Under the pieces are notes generated by a model, which saw nothing but the letters and a program-made list of their open reading frames with translations, ran no database searches and had not been told where the DNA came from. Made by a program: the position numbers and the translations under genes. A stretch of 51,207 nt of DNA from Acidobacteriota bacterium (GTDB taxonomy: Bacteria > Acidobacteriota > Terriglobia > Terriglobales > Acidobacteriaceae), in assembly GCA_021816455.1 (NCBI GenBank), contig JAKAXU010000021.1, forward strand, positions 1 through 51,207, read 5' to 3'. Numbering within the stretch: position 1 is the stretch's first letter; every line of letters begins with the position of its first letter. Positions 8,366-16,076 of the stretch are shown piece by piece.

Positions 8366-8430
8366 TTTGGCAGAAGTCATCAGCCTGATGGATTGCTTGA
8401 AACAGGCGGTTTGGGGAGACTTCATTCCCG
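8366..8430 (-). ncRNA. Fluoride riboswitch (crcB motif RNA)
   Basis: On the minus strand the segment reads GGGAATGAAGTCTCCCC, then AAACCGCCTG, a variable linker, then CAGGCTGATGACTTCTGCC. These are the conserved blocks of the fluoride aptamer. GCCTG pairs with CAGGC, and the GAUGACUUC-type block follows as in known examples. About 30 nt separate it from the crcB start and no terminator is visible there, so control of translation start is more likely than transcription termination. Confidence 0.88.
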
Positions 8431-8533
8431 CTGACTCTATCCTAACGCAAAGGCGCACCTTCTTTCATCTCCTCTGAACTTGCAACAGACTCTTCGGGTA
8501 GGGGAACGTACGCATAACAAATCGGGGAGGCGC

Positions 8534-8656
8534 ATGCGAGCCAATGTCGTGGAAGAGATGGGCGAGAGTCGTAAGATTGTGTTCGTAGCCGAACAGAGGC
8601 CTGCACACGGAACGGCATTCTCACAGGGACATGTTCAGATATGGAAGAGCGCATGA
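8534..8656 (+). CDS. Possible 40-residue upstream ORF before the M48 protease
   Basis: A 40-codon frame starts at ATG 8534 behind GGGGAGG (spacing only 3 nt). It ends with TGA at 8654-8656, overlapping the likely protease start as ATGA. The product (MRANVVEEMGESRK...) has no recognisable domain. The ribosome site and ATGA overlap suggest translational coupling, but a frame this short can arise by chance. Confidence 0.25.
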   Translation: MRANVVEEMGESRKIVFVAEQRPAHGTAFSQGHVQIWKSA

Positions 8657-9963
8657 CGACAGGATCTATCCTTCGCGGAGTTTGCGGGAAAGCAATGGCG
8701 GAAGCAGCCGCGGCGGCACAATCCGCAGGTGGCGGGATAGCGCACATCTACTCGCTCCCCCCCGCGCAGGAAGCGCTCGCCCGGCACCTGGCTCACATCC
8801 GGCTGGCGTTGCACTTCGGTTTAGAGATGGGAGTGCTGCTGGCGCTGTGGTTGCTGCTGGAAAGCGGACTGGCTCGCTGGCTGGCCCAGATTGCAATGCG
8901 GATGAGCAAGCGCGCATGGATGCAGACAGCATGGTTTGCGCTGGGAGTACTGCTCGTGTTCAACCTGATGGTGTTCTTACCGATGAATGCGATGGGCCAC
9001 GGCGCATCTTTGCAGGCGGGGATCAGCATTCAGGGCTGGCTGAGCTGGCTTCGCGATGAGGCAGTTGCGACACTGCTGATGGTTGCCGTCGCCGTCCCGA
9101 TTCTGGTGTTTGGGCGCTGGCTGCTTATGCGCTCGCCGCGGCGGGCGTGGCTTTGGTTCTGGCTGGCGTCGATCCCCGTGATTCTGCTCGGTGCCCTGAT
9201 TCTTCCGGAGGTTGTGGAACCGCTCTTCGACCACTTTGAACCCCTTACTGCGACGCATCCGGAACTGGTCGTACAGTTTGAACGTGTGGTGGCTCGCACG
9301 GGTACGCGGATTCCACCGCAACGCATGTACCTGATGCAAGCCAGCGCAAAGGGAAACGGACTGAACGCATACGTCAGCGGAATTGGGCCGACAAAGCGAA
9401 TCGTCGTGTGGGACACCACTGCGGACCGCATGCCGAAGGATGAGATTCTATTCATTCTTGCGCATGAAAGCGGCCACTATGTGCTGCATCATCTGGCCTG
9501 GGGAATCGGAATGGGGATTGCGGGGACTCTGCTGCTGCTGTGGCTGATGATGGTCCTGAGCGAATGGCTGCTTCGAATACTTGGTCCTCGATGGCGCATC
9601 GGCTCGATCACTGAATTGCAGGGCCTGGTCGTCTTGTTGCTGGCGCTTGCAATGCTGGAAACCCTCAGCGAGCCGGTAGGCAACACCATCAGCCGCGCGA
9701 TTGAGCATCAGGCGGATGTCTATGGGCAAGAGGCGATCCACGGAATTGTTCTGGATCCTCAACGCAGCGCTGTCGCGGCATTTCAGCAACTCGGCCTGGC
9801 ATGGCTGGAGGATCCGGAGCCCAATCCGCTGGTGGTTTTCTGGACCTACGATCATCCGTCCATCCAGAGCCGTGCGGAGTTTGCCGCTCGATACAATCCA
9901 TGGATGCCCGGCAAGTCTCCTCGCTACTTTCCTGCTTCGCCAGAAACGCACTCAGGCAAGTAA
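8653..9963 (+). CDS. M48 family membrane metalloprotease (CAAX protease / Ste24-like)
   Basis: This 436-residue polytopic membrane protein has zinc ligands H271 and H275 with catalytic E272 in AHESGH, and the third ligand in EHQAD (E351). Several transmembrane segments lie before (about 52-183) and around the active site (284-340), as in Ste24/HtpX proteins that cleave membrane or lipoprotein substrates. Its length fits the Ste24 branch rather than the shorter HtpX. I chose ATG 8653 because GGAAG is 5-6 nt upstream; ATG 8641 has no ribosome site. The HIT gene follows 25 bp later and may be co-transcribed. Confidence 0.87.
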   Translation: MTTGSILRGVCGKAMAEAAAAAQSAGGGIAHIYSLPPAQEALARHLAHIRLALHFGLEMGVLLALWLLLESGLARWLAQIAMRMSKRAWMQTAWFALGVLLVFNLMVFLPMNAMGHGASLQAGISIQGWLSWLRDEAVATLLMVAVAVPILVFGRWLLMRSPRRAWLWFWLASIPVILLGALILPEVVEPLFDHFEPLTATHPELVVQFERVVARTGTRIPPQRMYLMQASAKGNGLNAYVSGIGPTKRIVVWDTTADRMPKDEILFILAHESGHYVLHHLAWGIGMGIAGTLLLLWLMMVLSEWLLRILGPRWRIGSITELQGLVVLLLALAMLETLSEPVGNTISRAIEHQADVYGQEAIHGIVLDPQRSAVAAFQQLGLAWLEDPEPNPLVVFWTYDHPSIQSRAEFAARYNPWMPGKSPRYFPASPETHSGK

Positions 9964-9988
9964 ACCGAGCAGGTAAACTGGTGTGGTT

Positions 9989-10327
9989 ATGAGTTGCTTA
10001 TTCTGCCGCATCCTCCAGGGCGATATCCCATCGCACGCTGTCTATAGCGACGAGCGGTGTTATGCCTTTTCCGACATTCACCCGCAAGCTCCGGTGCATA
10101 TTCTGATCATTCCACGACGACACATCGACTCACTCGACCAAACCACAGCCGAAGATACTGCCCTGCTCGGGCATTTGACCGCGATGGCTACGCAGATTGC
10201 GCGCGAACAGAAACTGGCAAACGGCTATCGCGTGGTGGTGAACACGGGCGAGGACGGCGGACAGACTGTAAGCCATCTGCACCTGCACCTGCTGGGCGGA
10301 AGAAGCCTGAACTGGCCTCCAGGATAA
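9989..10327 (+). CDS. HIT family nucleotide hydrolase (HinT-like)
   Basis: This 112-residue protein carries the HIT motif HLHLHLLGG near its C-terminus and the N-terminal CLFCRILQGDIPS block of HinT-type purine nucleoside phosphoramidases, which act on adenosine or guanosine 5'-monophosphoramidates. ATG 9989 gives the usual family length; a GTG at 9983 is also in frame. It lies 25 bp after the M48 protease gene in the same direction. A second, different HIT protein is at 46343-46906. Confidence 0.92.
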   Translation: MSCLFCRILQGDIPSHAVYSDERCYAFSDIHPQAPVHILIIPRRHIDSLDQTTAEDTALLGHLTAMATQIAREQKLANGYRVVVNTGEDGGQTVSHLHLHLLGGRSLNWPPG

Positions 10328-10362
10328 ATAGCTGCACATGGAAGTACAGCCATGCTGTCCCA

Positions 10363-11301
10363 CTACACCGGCTGCGGATAGTACTCGTCTTCGTCGTCAA
10401 TGCCGTAGCGGCGCAGCAGATTCGGCAGGCTCTGCGAGAAGGCCGAGCGCGGCATGACCGTGTCGCAGCCCGCTTCGATCGCCTTGATCTTCAGATCGCC
10501 CTGAATGTGCGAGAGAAAGCCGATTACCGAAACTGCTTTCTTCAGCTTGCTCTTGACCTTTGGAATCAGCGTGAGCGACTTGACCGCTGCGTTGTTCAGA
10601 TCGAAGACAACCAACGATGGGTGCTCCGAATCCGCAGTCTCCGCCAGATGGTTGACAATATCCTTGTCGCCTTTGACGAACTCAACCTTTACGCCGAGTT
10701 TACGGCTGACTTCCTGAATTTTTGCGACGAAGAAAAGATCTTCGATCACGAAAAATATCCGCGTCGGCGCATCCGGCGCAACTGCAGCAGCGGGCGTATT
10801 CCAGGAACTGGCATCCGCATAAAAATTCCCGTTACCCGCCTGCGCGATGGTTGCTGGAGGACCATCGGCGACGTTGCCGTTGACAGCGCGATAGCTATGA
10901 TCCATGGGTCCGACAAATTCGCGCGGGCCTTTCTGACGCGCCGACTTTCTCTTTCCGTGACCATTGAAACCGTTCGGGGGCAGAAGGCTATTTCCCGGCT
11001 CCGGCCTGAAGCCATTCTGCTGCTGTTTGGCGCGTCGTTTCTTTCGCCGACTACTCTTGAAAGAGCCTCCTTCCGGACGCTGCTGCATAGCGGAGATGGC
11101 CACTGGCTGCGAGGGAGAGTCGAGTTGCGGAACGGGGCCGACCGTCGCTGAAGCACCTGGGTTTCCAGCGAGATTACTGTTGGCACCGGCACTCTTGTTC
11201 TTGCGTCGCCGCCGTCGGCGACGGTGTCCGGGAGTAGATGCTGGCGCGCCAGCGGGCGATTCACCCGCCTCGATTATTGGCTGGGTCGGTTCAGTCGTCA
11301 T
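10363..11301 (-). CDS. Degenerate receiver-domain protein with disordered basic N-terminus
   Basis: This 312-residue protein has about 180 residues of low-complexity sequence including an Arg/Lys block (GHRRRRRRRKNK), followed by a receiver-like domain (about 188-300). The domain keeps an acidic pair (VIED), a candidate phosphoacceptor Asp (LVVFDLNN) and the Ser switch position (GFLSH), but the usual Lys is Arg in VMPRSAF. The basic tail suggests contact with nucleic acid or another acidic partner. No histidine kinase is nearby. ATG 11301 has AGGAAG 7 nt upstream. It might be a pseudo-receiver scaffold rather than a phosphorelay output. Confidence 0.65.
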   Translation of the reverse strand: MTTEPTQPIIEAGESPAGAPASTPGHRRRRRRRKNKSAGANSNLAGNPGASATVGPVPQLDSPSQPVAISAMQQRPEGGSFKSSRRKKRRAKQQQNGFRPEPGNSLLPPNGFNGHGKRKSARQKGPREFVGPMDHSYRAVNGNVADGPPATIAQAGNGNFYADASSWNTPAAAVAPDAPTRIFFVIEDLFFVAKIQEVSRKLGVKVEFVKGDKDIVNHLAETADSEHPSLVVFDLNNAAVKSLTLIPKVKSKLKKAVSVIGFLSHIQGDLKIKAIEAGCDTVMPRSAFSQSLPNLLRRYGIDDEDEYYPQPV

Positions 11302-11877
11302 GCGTACACTTCCTGTTGCATTGTTCAATCAAGTGATGCAGCGTTGCCGTGAACAGGTGCTGCCTGCCTGTTTTGTTCGAGGTCGTCCCTGTACCTGCAT
11401 CTGCTATGGGTAACTTCTGTGGCAGACCTTTATCCCCTGCTTCGTGGTCGGCCTGAAACACAATCAACTTGACGCGGTGTAGCGGGGCGAAGCTGACAGG
11501 AACGGCATCCCGACGTTTGTTTTTCGTCACCAGAGTGAGCACGAACGGCTTCAGCGCAGTAGCCTCTTTTGCTCATTCTCATTCTTATCTCGCTCGCATT
11601 GCGCCTGGGATGCAACTCCAGTCGGCTTGGCGCGCCTGGCCTCAACGGCCCAAGGTTGCACGATCCATACAAATCCGCAACTCTTGTTCACACTGTGCAG
11701 TCCTCGTGCCCGGCGCAAAGCAACTTGCACTAGCCGCCTTCGCCTATACTTGCCCGGCATTTTGATGGTGTCAGGAGGGGCTTCGGTGTCTGCCAACTCT
11801 GATACTACAGCGAACTGCAGAGGCTGACAACAGAGAATGAGGGGAAAATTGCATCTATGGTTCCGGACAAGGAAAGG
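11302..11877. other. 576-bp intergenic stretch without a convincing gene
   Basis: Several short frames exist on both strands, but none has a recognisable domain or a convincing start. AGGAGGGG at about 11774 precedes a GTG opening only a 13-codon frame. No tRNA, terminator or repeat was recognised. It probably holds the promoter of the minus-strand receiver-like gene. Confidence 0.5.
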
Positions 11878-12720
11878 CTATCGCTGGCAGCACGGGCAGA
11901 AATGAGTGCCACGGCCAGCCAAATTGATCCTGCGGATCGATTCACCACAGACGCGGCAAGGCTGCCCGCCACGCGCATAGACTCGATGCTCGAGTTGAAA
12001 AAACCCTTTCACTCCGTTCGCATCCACATAATCGGAAACCGAAGAACCACCCAGTTCAATGGCCTGCACGAGAACCTCTCGCAAAGCTAAACGCAATTGT
12101 TCCAGCCGAGAATGCGTCAGACGCGCGGCAATTTTATGCGGGCGAATTCCTGCGCGAAACAGACTTTCGTCCGCATAAATATTACCTACCCCCTGCAGAA
12201 GGCTTTGATCGAGCAAAGCAGCTTTAATGCTGGTGCGTCGAGCGCGGAAGAGCCTCGCAAAATCCTCCCGCGAAATGGTCAGCGGCTCGCTTCCTGGGCC
12301 AGAAAATGGAGCAACCTGGCGCAAATCGAGCAGTTCCAGCCGCCCGAAACGACGTGCGTCCACAAAACGGACTTCGCGACCATCGGCAAGCGTGAGGCGC
12401 GCATGAGTGTGTGCGGCGACTGGCGTTTCGGCATGCGTGACCAGGAGGCGTCCGGTCATGCCGAGATGGACAATCCACTGAAAGGTGACGGGGTTTGGAG
12501 TCGCTGCATTGGGCTGTCTTTGCGCCAGATCACAGACGAGATGTTTGCCGACTCGATGTGCAGTCACGAACCAGCAACCCGCGAGCGCGCGCTCCTGCTC
12601 TGCGGGTGGTGTCTTCATCGGCTGCGGATAATGACTGAACCATGCGGCAACGATCCGTGCTCCGCGCACACGCGCATCAACACCGCGCGCAATGGTTTCG
12701 ACTTCGGGCAATTCCGGCAC
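11878..12720 (-). CDS. mutM: Formamidopyrimidine-DNA glycosylase MutM/Fpg
   Basis: This 280-residue enzyme excises 8-oxoguanine and formamidopyrimidines and nicks abasic sites. It begins MPELPEVET, exposing the catalytic P2 and E3 after removal of Met1. K59 lies in RVGKHLV. The helix-two-turn-helix has QGVGNIYADE, and the C-terminal zinc finger is C255, C258, C275, C278. The length is standard. It diverges from purA across 119 bp. With MutY it forms the GO repair system. Confidence 0.96.
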   Translation of the reverse strand: MPELPEVETIARGVDARVRGARIVAAWFSHYPQPMKTPPAEQERALAGCWFVTAHRVGKHLVCDLAQRQPNAATPNPVTFQWIVHLGMTGRLLVTHAETPVAAHTHARLTLADGREVRFVDARRFGRLELLDLRQVAPFSGPGSEPLTISREDFARLFRARRTSIKAALLDQSLLQGVGNIYADESLFRAGIRPHKIAARLTHSRLEQLRLALREVLVQAIELGGSSVSDYVDANGVKGFFQLEHRVYARGGQPCRVCGESIRRINLAGRGTHFCPCCQR

Positions 12721-12839
12721 ACTTCGATTCTAAGAGCACGTCGAGACAGCAGCAACGGCCCATGCCGCTGCAGTATATGATTGATCGTAGCGCGAGTGCG
12801 CGGAAGCAATTTAAAAGCAATATCTGGAAGTTGGCAGGC

Positions 12840-14171
12840 ATGCGAGCAAAAACTGCGGTTATTTTAGGTGCCCAGTGGGGCGATGAAGGCAAAGGTAAAA
12901 TTGTCGATGTTCTGAGCGGGGGATTTTCCGCAGTTGCGCGATATGCAGGCGGCCACAATGCTGGCCACACGGTCATCATTCACGATCAGAAGTTTGTGCT
13001 GCAACTGATTCCGTGCGGCGTTCTACGCCCGGGATGCAAGGCGATCATTGGCAATGGAGTCGTCCTCGACCCGATCGCTTTTCTGCAGGAAATAGACAAA
13101 CTCCGCGCCCTCAAAATAGATGTGGACAGCCAGCTTTTTGTGTCCAGCCGAGCCCAGGTCATCCTACCCTATCACCGCATGATTGAACTTGCCGCCGAAA
13201 GCGCTCCGGGACGACAGAAAATTGGAACGACCAGTCGCGGAATTGGTCCGGCCTACGAAGACAAGATGGCCCGAAGCGGGTTGCGCGTGATCGACCTGCT
13301 CAACGAAAAAATTCTGAAGACACACATCGAAAACGCATGCCAGGAAAAAAATGCGATTGCGCATGCGCTGTTCGGAAGCGCGCCGATTGATCCGGGAAAG
13401 ATGTTTGACGAATACGCGGCGGCGGCCGAGCGCGTGCGTCCGTTTGTGACCGACACCGGACAGATGCTGCACGAGGTGATCGCGAGCGGCGGCAGCATTC
13501 TGTTTGAGGGTGCCCAAGGAACGATGCTGGACATCGACCACGGAACTTATCCCTTCGTAACTTCGTCTTCCGCTACAGCCGGCGGCGCAGCAACGGGAAC
13601 CGGCGTAGGCCCAACAGCGATTGGGACGGTGATTGGCGTGGCAAAAGCCTACGTGACGCGCGTCGGCGAAGGACCTTTCCCAACAGAGATTCACGATGCG
13701 AGTGCGGAAGCTCTGCGTACCCGTGGGAACGAATTCGGCGCAGTAACGGGGCGGCCACGACGATGTGGGTGGTTGGATATTCCACTGCTACGATATTCCA
13801 ATCAGGTCAACGGGACCGAGTGGCTGGTGGTCACGAAGATGGATGTGCTCGACGAACTGGACGAAATTCCGGTCTGCATTGGATATAAGATCGACGGAAA
13901 GCTGACGGACACCGTTCCAGCAGACGTTCGAGGTCTGGAGTCGATCGAGGCGCAATATACGAGGCTGAAGGGCTGGCGGCAGTCAACCGAAGGCATTCGC
14001 GAGTTTGACCAGCTGCCCAAAGCCGCTCGGGAGTACCTGCGTTTTCAGGAGCGCGAAAGCCAGGCGCGGATCGGCATGGTTTCCACCGGGCCGGAGCGCG
14101 ATCAGACCATGGTCCTGCCGGAGTTTGCCGAAGAGTTGAAACGCCTGGAATCCAAGCCTCAACTGGTTTGA
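12840..14171 (+). CDS. purA: Adenylosuccinate synthetase
   Basis: This 443-residue enzyme joins IMP and aspartate using GTP in the first committed step to AMP. Visible motifs are the GTP loop GAQWGDEGKGK with the catalytic Asp, YAGGHNAGHT with the catalytic His, QIGTT-like KIGTTSRGIGPAYEDK, and the C-terminal STGPERDQT with the GTP-base-binding region VVTKMDVLD. ATG 12840 fits the family N-terminus, although the frame is open upstream. The ABM-domain gene follows 38 bp after the stop. Confidence 0.97.
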   Translation: MRAKTAVILGAQWGDEGKGKIVDVLSGGFSAVARYAGGHNAGHTVIIHDQKFVLQLIPCGVLRPGCKAIIGNGVVLDPIAFLQEIDKLRALKIDVDSQLFVSSRAQVILPYHRMIELAAESAPGRQKIGTTSRGIGPAYEDKMARSGLRVIDLLNEKILKTHIENACQEKNAIAHALFGSAPIDPGKMFDEYAAAAERVRPFVTDTGQMLHEVIASGGSILFEGAQGTMLDIDHGTYPFVTSSSATAGGAATGTGVGPTAIGTVIGVAKAYVTRVGEGPFPTEIHDASAEALRTRGNEFGAVTGRPRRCGWLDIPLLRYSNQVNGTEWLVVTKMDVLDELDEIPVCIGYKIDGKLTDTVPADVRGLESIEAQYTRLKGWRQSTEGIREFDQLPKAAREYLRFQERESQARIGMVSTGPERDQTMVLPEFAEELKRLESKPQLV

Positions 14172-14209
14172 ACGCATCGGTCACACGATCACAGCCAAGG
14201 AGAAAAGAG

Positions 14210-14494
14210 ATGGTCAGCTTTATTGTCCGGCTTCGATTTGCGCCAGAGGATCGCACCGACATTGCAGAGACCCTGCGCGCGCTGACCGAGGCATCCCGCA
14301 AGGAATCGGGCTGCATCTCCTACATCCCTCTGACGCTCGAAGACGATGCGGACAGCGTATTGATCTTTGAACAATATACAAATCAGGCAGCCCTCGACGC
14401 GCACCGGGAGTCGGATCATTTTCAGCGATATGCCATCGGGGGACTCTATCAAAAAATGCGCGAACGAAACGTGGAAAATCTGCGTGCGATATAG
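14210..14494 (+). CDS. ABM-domain (antibiotic biosynthesis monooxygenase-like) protein
   Basis: This 94-residue protein has the dimeric ferredoxin-like ABM fold: FIVRLRF, the mid-section ESGCISY, and the C-terminal YTNQAALDAHRESDHF typical of YgiN-like quinol monooxygenases. The substrate is unknown, and many such proteins are small oxygenases or heme-independent enzymes. ATG 14210 has AAGGAG 7 nt upstream, which rules out the earlier in-frame ATG at 14168. It lies 38 bp downstream of purA, probably in the same transcript without an obvious functional link. Confidence 0.85.
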   Translation: MVSFIVRLRFAPEDRTDIAETLRALTEASRKESGCISYIPLTLEDDADSVLIFEQYTNQAALDAHRESDHFQRYAIGGLYQKMRERNVENLRAI

Positions 14495-14563
14495 CAGCGA
14501 GGCGTAAATTTTCACGCAATTGCCTTTACCGCAGACTGAATTGCGCGCTAGGATTTCGTTACG

Positions 14564-15076
14564 ATGCTGAGACCTGCCAGCCGTGTGAGCTTCTTCCGCC
14601 GAGCGATGTTGCCTGCGCTGTTTCTTCTGCTGTGCCTGGTCCCGGTCGTTTTCGCCCAGACTTCTGATGCGCAGGTGCGGCGGGGCGAACGGCACCGATT
14701 TCGCCATCAAATCATGCAAATCGAGCAACAGTGGCGGATTGCTTTACTGCGTCAGGACACTACAGCTCTAGGCAAGCTGCTGAACCCGGAATACCTGGGA
14801 ATCAGCGCAAATGGGGCGCTGGAGACCAAAGAGGATATTTTGGCCCAGATTACAACTGGCGCGTTACGGATCACACAGCTTACCCTCTCCGACCAGAAGG
14901 TTCGTATTTTCCGCCAGACGGCCGTGGTTACTTCCGTCGCGGAACTGCGCGGCACCGATCGACAGATTCTTCTGGATGGACGATATCGATACACCCATGT
15001 TTACGTGCGCGATTCCTCCGGCAAGTGGACAATTGCGAGCTTTGAAGCAAGTAAAGTTGACTCTTCGAGAGAGTGA
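14564..15076 (+). CDS. Secreted DUF4440/NTF2-like protein
   Basis: This 170-residue protein has an N-terminal signal peptide (hydrophobic about 14-30, cleavage likely after VFA) followed by an NTF2/SnoaL-like domain: IEQQWRIALLRQDTTALGKLL, then YLGISANGALETKEDIL, and the closing YTHVYVRDSSGKWTIASFEAS. This pattern is typical of DUF4440 proteins exported by Acidobacteriota. The function is unknown; the fold often binds small molecules. It is probably independent of purA. Confidence 0.75.
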   Translation: MLRPASRVSFFRRAMLPALFLLLCLVPVVFAQTSDAQVRRGERHRFRHQIMQIEQQWRIALLRQDTTALGKLLNPEYLGISANGALETKEDILAQITTGALRITQLTLSDQKVRIFRQTAVVTSVAELRGTDRQILLDGRYRYTHVYVRDSSGKWTIASFEASKVDSSRE

Positions 15077-15365
15077 CTCGCGATCTGGATCTTCCTGAAA
15101 CCCTCCAATAGTACCCGTAATGCGGTTACCTAATATATATTCCAAGTTACCCGTTGCAGGCTTGACTTTACATCCTACGCCGTTTCACCGTATTGGTATG
15201 GTGTTTTTCGAAACTTTGGCTGATTCTTGGTGAAAGATTTTGAAAGCTTCGGTTCATCGCAAAAAGTTATCCCGACGGGCCTGAATCTCTATCTTCACAG
15301 ACAGTTGCTGGCAAGTTTTCAGTAGATACTCAGCGAGTCGGGATACTTTCCGTAGGAATTTTCAA

Positions 15366-15764
15366 ATGCGCTTTTCTGTTTATCAACGCCTTCCTTTGAA
15401 TCCGCAGGGCAAGTTGGCGGAGAAGCACGTAAATGGGTCGGTGAAGTCCGAGAAAAACCGTGCACTCTCAGTGCTTCATTTTTTCTCTTTGCTGATCTTT
15501 GTCCCGGGACTCTTCGGGTTGGTGATGAGCGCTGTTCTTTCGACGATCTATGTGGCCAATCTTCCTCGCATCCCGGACCCTTCCAGTCATCGATTGACCC
15601 CGCGCCAGATTCACGGGATCACGGTCTATGAGACGATCGAGGAAGATCGGACATTCGCGCAGGTGGAATACGGAGCATTGGCGTTTTTTTTGCTCGGATC
15701 CGTTCTGACAGTCGTCTACATCGAAAAAAACTCAGGTACCTCAGAAGAGCAGATAGCGCAGTAA
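15366..15764 (+). CDS. Small membrane protein, unknown
   Basis: This 132-residue protein has two predicted transmembrane helices (about 41-61 and 99-117) separated by a loop of about 40 residues containing RIPDPSSHRLTPRQIHG. The TAGGA upstream supports ATG 15366. No family was recognised. The 289 bp in front of it show AT-rich stretches but no convincing promoter pair or RNA. Confidence 0.55.
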   Translation: MRFSVYQRLPLNPQGKLAEKHVNGSVKSEKNRALSVLHFFSLLIFVPGLFGLVMSAVLSTIYVANLPRIPDPSSHRLTPRQIHGITVYETIEEDRTFAQVEYGALAFFLLGSVLTVVYIEKNSGTSEEQIAQ

Positions 15765-16076
15765 TCGATGGGGCGCGCGTGACGAGAATATCGCCTCAGC
15801 GACAATGGTATTTGTTTCCTCCGGAAGAAGAAACTTCTGATGATTCGCGCAGCGTGAGCTTTCTTTGAGAAACGGGGCATATCAATAAAACGCTCCGATT
15901 TCCCGGCGTCCGAAACATCATCTGCTACGCGTGCATGAAGATTGACGGCGAAGGCGTGTGACCATTTCCTCAACACTGCGCTTCTCTCGATTCCAGGCGC
16001 AGGTGGCCGGTCCGGTACCTCCGCACCAGAATGAATGATTGCGGAAACCCGATTGCAGTGCGCGGAACCGCCTTTG
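15765..16076. other. 312-bp gap between convergent genes, nothing recognised
   Basis: This stretch lies between the small membrane protein gene and the 3' end of pruA. A minus-strand frame of 86 codons overlaps the end of the preceding gene but has no recognisable domain or clear ribosome site. No clear terminator hairpin was found. Confidence 0.4.

Noticed and set aside
11430..11827. Several 60-100 codon frames upstream of the receiver-like gene
   Set aside because: They overlap each other on both strands and show no domain, signal or good start.
15716..15976. Minus-strand frame of 86 codons in a gap
   Set aside because: It overlaps the preceding gene end, lacks a convincing ribosome site, and its product matches nothing I recognise.
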